A stretch of DNA of 64,000 nt from Symsagittifera roscoffensis (Eukaryota > Xenacoelomorpha > Acoela > Convolutidae). The translations under genes and the position numbers were made by a program. Numbering within the stretch: position 1 is the stretch's first letter; every line of letters begins with the position of its first letter. Under the pieces are notes generated by a model. That model was not told where the DNA came from and searched no databases. It saw only the letters and a program-made list of their open reading frames with translations. The stretch is taken from positions 16,799,275 to 16,863,274 of the forward strand of contig NC_087066.1 in the NCBI RefSeq assembly GCF_963678635.1, given 5' to 3'. This document shows, one piece after another, positions 1-10,268 of this stretch.

Positions 1-210
1 ATTGTAAAAAGACAATTTTGAAATAGATAAAGAGAGCAAAATGAAAATGAAACAGACTTGTGTGAAAAAGACAACTTCTGCAAACGGAAGAGAAACAGAA
101 TTACAAAATTTCCAAGATCTGTTTTCGTGAGATAAAGACTGTTCGGCACCACCAATGTCTACAAAGTCGCAATCATTGTTCTCAACAGTGCTGGTTTCTT
201 CAATTTCCAT
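1..210 (-). CDS. small two-TM Polinton membrane protein, 3' part outside window
   Basis: The ATG is at 208-210 and the frame stays open to the window edge. It is nearly identical to the complete copy at 37082-37372 in Pol-2. The visible part is a polar acidic N-terminus followed by the start of a hydrophobic segment rich in F, I and L. The start overlaps the end of the upstream 98-codon gene, as in Pol-2. The role is unknown; a virion or host membrane protein is an inference from the hydrophobic segments and its position beside the packaging ATPase. Confidence 0.7.
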   Translation of the reverse strand, partial: MEIEETSTVENNDCDFVDIGGAEQSLSHENRSWKFCNSVSLPFAEVVFFTQVCFIFILLSLSISKLSFYN

Positions 211-496
211 GTTTACTCGAAGACTCATTTTGCTTATTTGTATCAAGGTTGATAGTTACAACTGCATACCAATCGCCTTTTTTTCTCTCTGATCTATTGC
301 CGTTTGGTTTGTATTTTATTATATATCTTGCTATGTTTTTGTCTGTCAGAAGTATCCGAACAATTTTTTCTACGTTTCCGGTACTGATTTCGTCTAATAA
401 CTCTTTTGGTAAATTCTCACCTGTTAAACTCACATTTTGTGTGTTTTCTTTTGGCAAAAATATTTTTTTGAAATTTTGAATTTTCAAACACGACAT
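200..496 (-). CDS. 98-aa Polinton accessory protein (paralogue of the 595-1135 gene)
   Basis: This intact small frame is nearly identical to 36796-37092 in Pol-2. No catalytic motif is visible. Its core (LPKELLDE, then NVEKI, then ARYIIKYK) can be aligned with the C-terminal half of the neighbouring gene (LPAELK, NVEEI, AAHFVVKF), so the two are probably diverged duplicates. Lysine is frequent near both ends. It lies between that paralogue and the membrane-protein gene. Preservation in both element copies supports it being a real gene; the function is unknown. Confidence 0.75.
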   Translation of the reverse strand: MSCLKIQNFKKIFLPKENTQNVSLTGENLPKELLDEISTGNVEKIVRILLTDKNIARYIIKYKPNGNRSERKKGDWYAVVTINLDTNKQNESSSKHGN

Positions 497-594
497 GTTA
501 GCAACTAGTAATCACACAAGATCAAAAGAAAATGAAGACAATCAATAAATATATTTATTATGATTCACAAAACTTGGTATATGTATGTGATTCG

Positions 595-1135
595 TCATTT
601 CGCTTCAACAGGCAAATCAACTCCTCGTTCAATGAAGAAAAACTCATATTTTGTGAATTTGTCATGATTACAATTAGATTTGAACTTTACAACAAAATGA
701 GCAGCAACTCTGATAGTGGCTTGAACTAAATGTATTTCCTCAACGTTATCAGTTTTGACTAATCCTTTCAGTTCAGCTGGAAGCTGATGGTCATGCAAAT
801 GGATTTGTCTTCTCTCTCCCAGCTGAGGTTGCAGCCCTTCCAGGTTGAGATTGAACAACGGAATTGACTGGCGAAAATCCTGGAGTCTGGACATTGTACA
901 GGTGAAAGTAGTCAAGAACTGTAAAAAATTTCCGTAAATTGTCGATTTCGATATCGTTCAGTGTAATTTGTTCAAGTTTTTGCAGGAGAGGTTTTCCTCG
1001 ACAATCTAATTTGCCTGTCCGCGTAATAGTAACTTTAATTCTTGGTGTTAAATTGTTTTCAGGACTCTGATTAGTCATTGAAGCGTAAACCAACAAATTT
1101 GGAGATAAGGTTGTTTGCATCATTGGACAGTTCAT
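595..1135 (-). pseudogene. 160-179-aa Polinton accessory gene, frameshifted
   Basis: The frame is split into 1135-791 and 915-595. Compared with the intact Pol-2 copy (36158-36697), one extra base lies near 820, in a GGGAGAGAG stretch, and shifts the frame. The C-terminal half resembles the neighbouring 98-aa protein. The likely start is the ATG at about 1078, which overlaps the stop of the preceding gene; an ATG at 1135 gives a longer frame. Function unknown. The single-base change could be decay or an assembly error. Confidence 0.65.
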
Positions 1136-1658
1136 TTTGTAACCAATCGAAAAAAACTTTGGATTTTCTACGGGTACAATGCTTTAATAATTGATTTGAG
1201 GGAAGTAAATGAGAATGTCGTTTGCAAATATGTTTTTCTTGACCCAATAACTGTTCAATCTTTGGGCAGCCAAAATCTTCCAAATTTGTCACGGGTAATT
1301 TCAAGTATTCAGCTAATAAAACAGATTTTTGTGTACCTTTAGCAAAAAAATGGGAATTGGGGTTCCTCAAACGAATGCTGTCAAAAATTTGATCCAGGTA
1401 TGATCAAGGGTATTCACCTTCGTCCCAACGAAGCCCGTGTAGAAATTTAGATACCCAATTGTACGCTTTTTTCTCTTCTTTTGATAAATTGTTGAATTGG
1501 ATTGGTGCCAGAAAATGAATTGTATCAATTGTATTAGCAGAGCAAACGGAAAGTTCCTTTATGATCAAAGGTTTCTTGCCACATTTAAATCCCTCAATAT
1601 CTAAAATAATGAGATGGTTGAAAAACAATTTTTTAGTTTTCTTTCTTTGGGTTAACAT
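1071..1658 (-). pseudogene. DEDD-exonuclease-like accessory gene with in-frame stop
   Basis: Reading continues in one frame from the ATG at 1658 through a TGA at 1404-1406 to the TAA at 1071. Near the N-terminus is LDIEGF, a D-x-E like exonuclease motif I, followed by KELSV. The second part has FAKGTQKS, NLED, GCPK and a Cys/His cluster (CKRH, then HC). I recall arthropod orphan proteins near Polintons with the same layout; an RNase H-fold exonuclease role is inference. The Pol-2 copy also has a stop, TAG rather than TGA, a few codons further on. Confidence 0.55.
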
Positions 1659-1667
1659 GACTTTCAC

Positions 1668-2075
1668 TCAACATTCCAACAAACGAAATAACTTTGGTTT
1701 GAATGCTTTAAGAAATAAGCAAAACGCAATACCTGTCACGTGACCCAGGTAACAGTTTTTTATTGGACAAGGCAAAACATATGTGTACCCAGGACCGGTA
1801 TGATTTTTTTCTTGCAAATATCTCGCTGCGTCATGCAATATAGCATGTATTCTAAGAAATTTGAAATGTTTCAAGTGTTTGTCGAGCGACGAATTGTCTA
1901 TTCCAATTAAACCACCATATGGTCTGTTTTTCAAAACAAAATCCAATTTAATATCAGCATCCAAATACAAACAAGTGGCTGAAAAATACTGAAATCTGAC
2001 TGATTTGTCTGGATATTGTGATTTTAAGTCTATAAAAATTTCATGAATGAGTTTTAAATCGAAAGTTGAAATCAT
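1668..2075 (-). CDS. 135-aa accessory protein with HD motif
   Basis: The intact frame starts at the ATG at 2075; upstream in-frame TTG codons are ignored. Pol-2 has two near-identical copies (34146-34553 and 35218-35625). The visible pattern is a hydrophobic, aromatic protein with PYGGLIG in the middle, an HAILHD motif about 20 residues further on, and a Cys-rich C-terminus (LPCPIKNC). An HD followed by A and Y recalls phospholipase A2-like and DUF1353-like active-site strings, but I cannot assign it. It is followed within 10 bases by the exonuclease-like gene. Confidence 0.65.
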   Translation of the reverse strand: MISTFDLKLIHEIFIDLKSQYPDKSVRFQYFSATCLYLDADIKLDFVLKNRPYGGLIGIDNSSLDKHLKHFKFLRIHAILHDAARYLQEKNHTGPGYTYVLPCPIKNCYLGHVTGIAFCLFLKAFKPKLFRLLEC

Positions 2076-2122
2076 GTTTACTGAACTCAATAGAATAAAA
2101 AGGGAATAATGAAAAGTATCAA

Positions 2123-2911
2123 TTAAAACTTAACTTTCTTTTTAACAATAAATTTCACAAATAGCACATCAGTATCTACATCAAGTTTTCCATATCCACT
2201 TGTCAAAATATCCATTATTTTGCAAAAAGCGGCAGAATGGGGTCCATTAATTATACTTTCAAATCTTTTCAAAGTTTCTGTGTTCATCTCATCTGTTTGA
2301 ACATGTCTGCTTTCTGTATGTTTCTTTGAAACTGAAGTCGAAATTCTTACGGATTTGTTTGACGTCGACGATGCAGCAGGCGTAACTGTATTATCAATTC
2401 GTTTCTGTCCCCCAACGGCCGGAGATTTCTTGCAAACGTTTTGATTTGGTGAAGTTTGTTTGTTAGATGATGTTGCAGAAAGCAATAAATTGGGTAAACG
2501 TTTTTTGATTGCAGTGAAATCTAACAAGTCGAGATTGGCTGCAACAGGTTGTGCTGAATAAGTGAGAGCTAGTTTAAGCTTGTCAAATAACTCACCGTTT
2601 CCTTTGACATCTTTAGCAGGAGAAACTAAGTATTTGAAGCAAGTGAAAATACAAGGAACACTGAAACATTTTTGGAAAGGAAAAAATTGGTTTAATTGTT
2701 CCTCTGAATCTACTTGAATCAATATATGGTAATGAATTTTTTTTTCATTCTCGACTGAAAAAGGGCAATATTCAGATTTGAAGTGGCTTCCAAAAGCATA
2801 ATTTTTAAAAGTAGATAAATTAGGAATTTTTTCAGTCATAACAAATTTGAAATTTGGTTGAAATTTTTTGAAATAATCAGGTAACACATTTTCGAACATA
2901 GCTTCTGCCAT
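2123..2911 (-). CDS. 262-aa accessory protein with HUH-like (HYH) motif
   Basis: This is the only intact copy; the Pol-2 version has two nonsense changes. Near residue 80 it reads KIHYHILIQ, the form of rolling-circle Rep motif II (His-hydrophobic-His followed by hydrophobics). About 40 residues before it is FKFVMTEKI, a possible motif I, and about 30 after it is CFKYLVSP, with a Tyr that could be the nucleophile. The C-terminal half is low complexity (S, T, K, N), so there is no helicase domain. A nicking or DNA-binding role is inference. It lies 14 bases after the PC4-like gene and is probably co-expressed with it. Confidence 0.6.
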   Translation of the reverse strand: MAEAMFENVLPDYFKKFQPNFKFVMTEKIPNLSTFKNYAFGSHFKSEYCPFSVENEKKIHYHILIQVDSEEQLNQFFPFQKCFSVPCIFTCFKYLVSPAKDVKGNGELFDKLKLALTYSAQPVAANLDLLDFTAIKKRLPNLLLSATSSNKQTSPNQNVCKKSPAVGGQKRIDNTVTPAASSTSNKSVRISTSVSKKHTESRHVQTDEMNTETLKRFESIINGPHSAAFCKIMDILTSGYGKLDVDTDVLFVKFIVKKKVKF

Positions 2912-2925
2912 TTTGTAAAGGAAAA

Positions 2926-3297
2926 TTAATTCGAGTCGTGCTTGAAATCGTTTGTGTTTGAGGAAAGTTGAGATTTCCTGGCTCGTTTACAGTTAGATTG
3001 TGGTTTGTCTTTGTTTTCAACAGTATCAGAAATTTCACTTGTTTGCGCTCGGATTGACTTTCCCGACTTTAGTAATTTTGAAAATTCTTTGCTGCTTAAG
3101 GAAAGTCTTTGTACACATTCAAATTCAGCGCCTTCAGTTGCTTTTTTGAAAACTTTCAGGAATACATAAGTTCCAGTTTGGTCATATGTTTTCAATGTAG
3201 CACGCACTAGTCTTTTACTGTTTTCCGAAATATCGAAATAGCAATCGCCAAAATCTTTATCTGCATTTGCTGTGGTGCTTGTTTTGGTTTTATTCAT
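2926..3297 (-). CDS. 123-aa accessory protein, PC4-like ssDNA-binding candidate
   Basis: The intact frame is nearly identical to 32924-33295. After a short polar N-terminus, residues ~18-80 show alternating strands followed by a RLSLSSKEFSKLL segment. This resembles the strand-turn-helix end of the PC4/p15 transcription coactivator fold, where a GISL-type strand precedes the helix. The C-terminus is basic and polar (KRARKSQ), a plausible nuclear signal. It is the first gene leftwards from the divergent promoter region. The PC4 similarity was judged by eye only. Confidence 0.6.
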   Translation of the reverse strand: MNKTKTSTTANADKDFGDCYFDISENSKRLVRATLKTYDQTGTYVFLKVFKKATEGAEFECVQRLSLSSKEFSKLLKSGKSIRAQTSEISDTVENKDKPQSNCKRARKSQLSSNTNDFKHDSN

Positions 3298-3780
3298 TGT
3301 AACGAGTAAATTTTCAAAGTAACTTGATTCAAAACTGAATAGAAAGAAATGAATGGTTACGATTGATTGTATATGCCTGCAAAAGAAAGCGTTGTATCTA
3401 TTTTAATTTATATACAAATGTACTTTATATCGCAAAGATATTGGATTGCAATTTAGTTCAAATGGATAAGTATAATGTGCATGTACAACTGATAAGAATT
3501 TTAATGGGTGTTAAAGGTCACAATGTTTAAACGTTATTTTTGATACAAGCTATTTATTTGAATGCAATTTAGATAAACATAGAATACCACGCAAGGTAAC
3601 ATAAATATTTTACACGCCCTCCCTTATTAAACTGATTAAAAACTACATAGGAGGTCTTGAAATTTCTAATTTTAGAAGAACCAATCCCTATTTTAATCTC
3701 TTGAGGCGTTTTCACAATTCATTTCAGTTTCATTTCTCTCCGCGTTACGTTTGTCATTTTCTTCCAACTTTTCTTCAAAA
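3298..3780. promoter_or_regulatory. divergent promoter region of Pol-1
   Basis: This 480-bp spacer separates the leftward accessory cassette from the rightward 211-aa-type gene. It is nearly identical to 32441-32923. A TATATAAA-like string near 3410, read on the minus strand, lies about 110 bases before the ATG at 3297 and is conserved in both elements. No other defined site is recognised. Confidence 0.45.
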
Positions 3781-4479
3781 ATGCCTTGTTATATTATTGC
3801 CGGATATTCCAATCACGAAAGAACCATTTTTTATGAAACCGTTCACGGTAATTTTGTGGCAATAATTAACGAAGAAAAAAGTTTCAATTCTGATGAGTGG
3901 ACTTGTACTCATCACGTTATGATTCCCAAAAATTTTTTACATTTATTCAGTAAACTTTCCTTAAAAAATTCAAACAAAAACGAAGAACTGAATATAAAGT
4001 ATTTGAGTTACCTTACATATTCTGGTAAATATACGGATCCTGACGAGCCTCTTGCTCTTCAGGTTGATATTTCAACTTTATCAAAACCAGTAAAAAAAAA
4101 TTTGTATAAATACGATTGTGATGTTACTCCGATGTGTGAAAACCAGTTAGAATACTTTGAAGAAATTGAATTTTTTGATCGTTCATGGGGAATGGAACAG
4201 ATTGAATCACCATCAGTAGTTACCCCGAAAGCTGATCCTTCCCCTGTAGTGTCACCATGGCTTGACGAACCGGGTTGCTCAACTCCAAAGCGTACCCCTG
4301 TGGCTACTGTGAGCAACCACATGGAAAACTTAACCCCTTCTCTCTGTCTAGCGCCAAAGAAAAAAAAGGAAGTTAACAACACTAGAGAAAGCGCAGGAGT
4401 ATTTGGACCTTATATAACTTTGAAACTGAGGTTGAGTTTTATTGATTTTTGTTTGTATTTATTGTGTATAATAATTTAA
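3781..4479 (+). pseudogene. 211-aa-type accessory gene with frameshifted C-terminus
   Basis: The ATG at 3781 is preferred over the in-frame TTG at 3751. The N-terminal ~190 residues match the Pol-2 gene at 31805-32440. An extra A in the A run near 4362 then shifts the frame and replaces the normal basic tail with a hydrophobic one. The protein has an N-terminal globular part, an acidic stretch (EEIEFFD) and a Ser/Pro/Thr-rich region with several TP and SP sites. The family is not recognised. The nuclear regulatory style (SP/TP sites, then a KKK cluster) is inference. Confidence 0.6.
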
Positions 4480-6035
4480 CTTTAAAATTGAGTTTGAGTT
4501 TGTATCTTGTATTTGTTCATTAATTATCACACGATTGGGTTCTGATTAAAAATTTATTTCAAAAGCCTTTAAAAATTGAAGTTAAAAAATCATTTATTTT
4601 TAATAAATTGATTTTTTTTTTTCAATTAAAAAAAAAAAAAAAATTTTCCACAAATAGGATTTAACATGTTAACATTGAAGTTCTTATTTACATTAGTGAT
4701 CTTGAGAAGAAACTGAAAAGCATCCATATATATGCTAATTTTTAGAAAACAAGATTAAAAAAATCAATTTCGTTTTTTGAAAAAAGATAATTAACGTCAA
4801 AAAAAAAACTGTAAAAAAATAATTTTGGATGAAAACTTATGTTGTCATATGTTTATTCAAATAGTTATCATACAAATTAAACATAATGAAAAATAGTATA
4901 AAAGAGGTTTAAAACCAACTTTTTGATAAAAATAATTATTTTTTAAATGTTTTTAATTAAAAATTTGATTTTTTAATTACAAAAAGGAAAAAAAAGCATT
5001 AATTTTTTTCTTTTTCTACAAATTGGAGTTACCATTTGATCATTGATACTGTTGTATCCAAAAATGATCATATTGAAAAAAATACAAGAATTCATCATCA
5101 TGCTAAATATTTGAGAAAAATAATAAAAATCAAACTTTTTAATTGATGACTCATCGTTTTTTCATTTTTCCGAAAAAATGCCATTTTCAACCAGACGACG
5201 CAATTTTTTATTATGAGCAAGTGGTTTTATTATGAAATTGGATTGAGGGGCACGACTAATGAGATTGTGGGAAAAGATGTTTTTTCAATAGTCTTCGAGA
5301 AAAACGCTAATCCCCTCAATCACCCCTAAAACAACAAACTCATTTCTCTTTACAGAAAAGTATTTTTTCGGACTTTTTTTTCAAATCGAAAGACAATTGA
5401 GACAAATTCATGATGACATGGACCGTGCGACCGCTCCGTGATTGACATCATTGATAACAATGCGCCTGGAAAGTTAAAAAACTGTCATTTTTCAGTTTTT
5501 GCTTTACTTATTCATCATTTCAACTGTTTTTGATACTAATTTTGACATTTTTATAGGATATTCTGTCCCCATGACAACTGGGATATTTAGGATCTATCAT
5601 GTGTTGTGACATGCTCAACTTTCATTCGCAATTTCGAAAATTTCATCAATTTATAATTTGAATTGATAAAATATAAAACTAAAACTTTTCTCTCTTGGCT
5701 CTAAAATCATTTTGGATTAAAATTTAGCCCAAACTTGGTTGGCTTAGATTAATTTCTATCGTTTGTAATAATTATTAATGTTTCAAATAACAATTTATTT
5801 GTTTCGTCCAATCGAATTTGAGTTTGTCAGTTATGGCGGGAAATTCAAATCTAATTCAAATTTTGGCGGGAACTTCAATTCAAGTTCAAAATTACGCGCG
5901 CAAAACACAAACCGTTTTCTCTGCAATTGGTAGACGAACAGTTATGCTTCCCATTTACTGTTGTTTCTGAGTGTAATTTGAGATCACTTGATTCTTTTTC
6001 TTTCTTAAAATCAATAGCTTAACTTATTTCAAAAA
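4480..6035. other. non-coding AT-rich block of Pol-1 with two diverged ~335-bp units
   Basis: No credible gene. Two tandem, diverged units occupy about 4500-4830 and 4840-5170. Both contain an ACAAATNGGA-like start, a TGATC string, ATGCTAA and an AATCAA end. Up to about 5868 the block is almost identical to 30330-31750 in Pol-2; after that the two elements diverge abruptly. The last part (5830-5900) holds GGCGGGAA repeats. Promoter or replication functions are possible but not shown. Confidence 0.6.
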
Positions 6036-9000
6036 ATGTTCAGATGCAATTTTTGTCCACCGAAATATGCAAATAAGAGCAATAGAAGTCGCCATGAGCG
6101 TGACAAACATTTTGTTGAAAAAGGACTTATTGTTTATCGATGCAATGAGTGTTCATTCACGGCTCAAATGCTTTCAAATTTACAAAAACATATTCTTCAC
6201 ACTCATGGTCAACTTGGAGGTGTTTGTGATTATTGTCATTTGGGATTTCATTCGCCCAAAAACTTATCAGCTCATTTACTAGCAACCCATGGTCTTCCTG
6301 TTATGAGAGCTGCCTCTGCTGATTTAGCCACTACAAGTGCCGCTGCTAATGCTGCTCTCGGTGATGTGCATGCTGTCGATGAAGACGAAATCAACGGCAC
6401 CAATCTTCAAAAAAGTGAGTCTGCTTTTTTCGGTGTTCTTGAAACGTATGTGATCGGCGGAAACCAACCCATGGATGAAAATCAGCCGATTGACCTTTTG
6501 CAGTTTATGCAAGAGAAAAAAGATGAAATTCAAAGTCTCATAATCGATCGAGTTGCAGAAGGACCTAGAAAAGTTCAGTTCAGCGCTAATTTAGGTTTGG
6601 TAAAACCTAAAGTAATAAATGATTCTAGTAAAACTGAGCATGCCGAGCGGATTGACATTTATGCAAACTCTGATAGGAAACCTGTGATGAGCTTAGGATT
6701 AGAAGATGATGAGTTTTTTGAAATGGTCGAAAAAATGCAAGCAGTTTTGGAGACTTTTGCATCTTATGGAAGCGGTTGGGTTTTGCAACACGTAATTCAA
6801 GTTTTTGTTAAACTTGCAAAGTTTTCACCAATCCGTGGGTCATCTTATATTGACTTGCCTTTTCGAATTCGAATGTCCCAGAATTTGATAAACATTAGAA
6901 ATCACGAAGATAATAATTGCTTCGAACTTTGCTTTACCGCTGCTTATAGTCTGAAGCATGGTGTTGACCTACTTCTAACTGATCAACAAAAAGCGAACCC
7001 AGCAGCTGCGCGGACACAACCTGATACATACACTGCTGAAAGTGCACACAAAGCCCAAGGTAATTTTGATTCACCCATGAGTTTCGCTTCAATTGGAAAA
7101 TTTGAACAACTTAACGACGTGCGGGTAAATGTGTTCCAGTACAACAAGGGAGATTTGTTGCCTATGTATATATCAAAACGACCAAACCAAGATAACAGCA
7201 CCCAAACTGAAATATTTGACATGGACCTGCTTCTCTTGTATGAGCCTGCAAAGCATCACTATGTACTTATAATCGATTTGTTAAAGTTCATCTGCGAAAT
7301 CAAAGGGTGTAAGTATCGCCCAATTGCACGTTTATGTAGAAACTGCTTTCACATTAGTTGGAGTGATGAAACTCACGAGCAACCTATCCAGTGTTGTAAA
7401 GATCATGAACCTGCTCTAGTAGTCATGCCTTCAGCAGAAAAAGGTACCAACAGATACGAGTTCAAAAACCTCCAGGCCTTGTGGTTTGTACCACTTGTGA
7501 TTTATTTTGATTTTGAATCATTTCTGAAACCTGTAGATTCTTGTCCTGATAATCCATCGCGATCATCTACCCGAGTTGTACAAAAACTGGAAGCTTGTGG
7601 GTATTCATTGGCTGTAATTGAACTCGGAAATTCACAGCCCTACTTCTTTGACTATGACAGCTCTGATCAATGCATGAAAAAGTTTCTCAATCAGTTGCAT
7701 CAATTAGCGAGAGAGATATATGATCAAAAGCGACGGTTTCCTCAATTTCTAGAAAGCCAAGAATCGTTGAACAAAGAAAACACATCAACATGTTGGATTT
7801 GCTGTATACATTTTACCAATGAGCCCGAAAAATGTCTTGACCATTGCCAATTTTCTGGAAAATTTTTGGGATGGGCACATGAAAAATGCAACCTCGCAAG
7901 ACGAACTGTAAATTTCACCCCAGTCATTGGACATAACATCCAGAACTATGACCTTCACCACATTTGTCTCGCATTGCATGAATGCGAGCCAACAAGTACA
8001 ATGAGTGTTATACCTAGCACCGACGAAAAATATATATCGTTAAGCATTGGAGTCCTAATTAAAACTATAAAAAGGAAAAACGGATCTGAGCAAAAAGTTT
8101 TTGAATACCTCAGATTTATTGACTCATGCAAGTTTTTGAATTCTTCCCTGCAAAAATTGGTTGATAATCTACCAGCGGAAAAAATGTCAATTTTGAACAA
8201 GTATTTTGCAAACGAGACGGAGGAGCAACGGTGTCTGATACGACAAAAAGGTTTCTACCCTTATTCGTACATGACCAGAAGAGAAAAATTGGCAGAAAAA
8301 GAATTGCCTCCTTTGCAAAATTGGTCCGATGTTTTGAATGGAGGAAAAGTTGCAGTTTCACAAGCGGATCTGGAACATGCAAGGAAAGTTTTTAGAGTGT
8401 TCAAATGTCAAAACTTGGAGGATTATCACAACTTGTATCTCAAGTGTGATACACTCCTTCTTGCTTGCGTCTTTGAAGAATTTCGACAAATTAGTCACCA
8501 AACTTATGGTCTGGACTGCGCGCACCATTTTAGTGCTTCAAACTTAGCTGGAGACGCCTTCAAACGTATCTGCAAAGACTCGAATGTTCAGCTTTTATCA
8601 GACCGCAGGCATCTCGAAATGGTCGAGAATATGATGCGAGGTGGTACTGCATCCGTGTTCCATAGTCGCTTTTTCAAAGCCAACAACAAAGAATGCCCCG
8701 ACTTCAACCCAGATCAACCTAGCACCTACGGGTTTATGATCGATGCAAATAACCTCTATGGCGGCGTCATGCAAACGGAGAAATTACCGGTGCGTACTTT
8801 GAGCTAATAGAGCATATAGAAGACGAGGTGATTGTGAACCAAATCCTCAACATGACTGAAGACTCTTTGATTGGATTTATATTGGAAGTTGATCTCGAGT
8901 ATCCAGAAGAACTGCATGAGGATCATCAAGATTACCCTTTAGCTCCTACTAAAGAAAGTGTACCCCAGGATTGGTTGAGTCCCTACCAAACAAATTTACT

Positions 9001-9776
9001 CGAGCAGATGAAAAATCAAGACATTGCAAGACATTCAATTGGAAAGACCAAAAAGTTATTGCAGACGCTGCATGACAAGTCAAATTATACAATTCATTAC
9101 AAACTATTGCAATTGTTTGTTAGGTTGGGACTTAAAGTTAAAAAAGTGCACCGTGTGCTGAAGTTTGAACAAGAAGCATGGTTAGAACCATACATCACAT
9201 TGAACACGACTAAACGACAACAAGCTAGAAATAAATTTGAGGAGGATTTGTACAAACTACTGAACAATTGTGCTTATGGGAAAACATGCGAGTCGAAGCG
9301 CAAACGGATGCTTGTTCGGATAGTTAGAGATTATCATGCCGCTTTGCGAGAAATTAGTGCATTCGAATTTAAATCCTACAAAATTTTTGGAGAAAACTTG
9401 GCAGCGTTCACTTCGAATCCAACAAAAATCTATTGGGATGTCCCAACAATTGTGGGAGCTAGTGTTCTTGAGTTAGCAAAGTTTCACATGTATAAATTTC
9501 ATTACGATATAATGAAACCAAATTTTGAATGTAAACTATTGTATTCTGATACAGACAGTCTCCTGTACCAAGTCAAAAGTGAAGATTTATACCGAGAAAT
9601 TTCCGAAAAAAGGAATATTTTGAATGAACTTGACTTGTCAAATTACCCAAAGAACCACCCTCTCTACGACCCGAAAAACAAAATGGTTGTTTTAAAATTC
9701 AAGGATGAGTTTCCAGGAGAAGTTATAACCGAGTTTATATCCCTCAAACCCAAGCTTTATTCCATTTTGTCCAGAG
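6036..9776 (+). pseudogene. polB: Polinton type B DNA polymerase (protein-primed), exon 1
   Basis: This enzyme copies the element's DNA from a protein primer. In order: three C2H2 zinc fingers (residues ~4-86); a domain with NIRNHEDNNCF (~285) and HHYVLI (~407) resembling the N-terminal module of many Polinton polymerases; exonuclease motif I FDFESF (~490); an endonuclease VII/HNH-like cluster CWIC, DHC, CNLARR (~585-623); Exo II near HNIQNYD (~632); Exo III YLKCD (~800); motif A DANNLYGG (~903); motif B NCAYGK (nt ~9267); motif C SDTDS (nt ~9544). A frameshift between about 8785 and 8828, just after motif A, splits the gene. The exon ends in phase 1 at 9776. Only moderately similar to the Pol-2 polymerase. 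Confidence 0.9.
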
Positions 9777-10268
9777 GTAATTAATTTCTATTTGCCTTAT
9801 TTGTGAGCACGAATTTCAAAAAATTTTGATTTTTTGTGATTTTTTTTTCGGAAGGCAATTTTTATTTGTGGGCGAAAAAATGTAATTTTATCCAAAAAAA
9901 AAGAAATTTGGAAAAAACTTTTTGGGCGAAAAAGTATAATTTTTTTTGAAAATTTTTGGTTTTTTTTTGTGGGCGATTTTTTTTTTGTGGGCGAAAATTT
10001 TTTTTAAAAAAAAAATTTTTGTCGGCAAAAAATTTTTTTTTAAAATTTTTTTTGTCGGGGATTTTTTTTTGTGTTGGTTGATTGTTTTTTTTTAATGATG
10101 ACTAATTTTTAAGGTCACACCTGGTCTTCATGTATTTTTTTTTGTTGCACCTGGCCTTCAAGTTAACATGATGTAGTTCTTAAAAAAAACATCGTATTTG
10201 GTTTTTTTACCACCACACATTAGTGATCATCAAAAAATTGATTAGTAATCATATAAATAAAATTTTAG
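9777..10268 (+). other. polB intron with T-rich low-complexity filling
   Basis: The donor is AG|GTAATT and the acceptor TTTTAG|AC. The flanking codons keep phase 1 and join the palm-domain exon to the conserved C-terminal exon. The intron is mainly T runs and repeats of GTGGGCGAAAA-like strings. Pol-2 has an intron at the same codon and phase with different low-complexity filling, so the position is ancestral to both. Confidence 0.8.
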
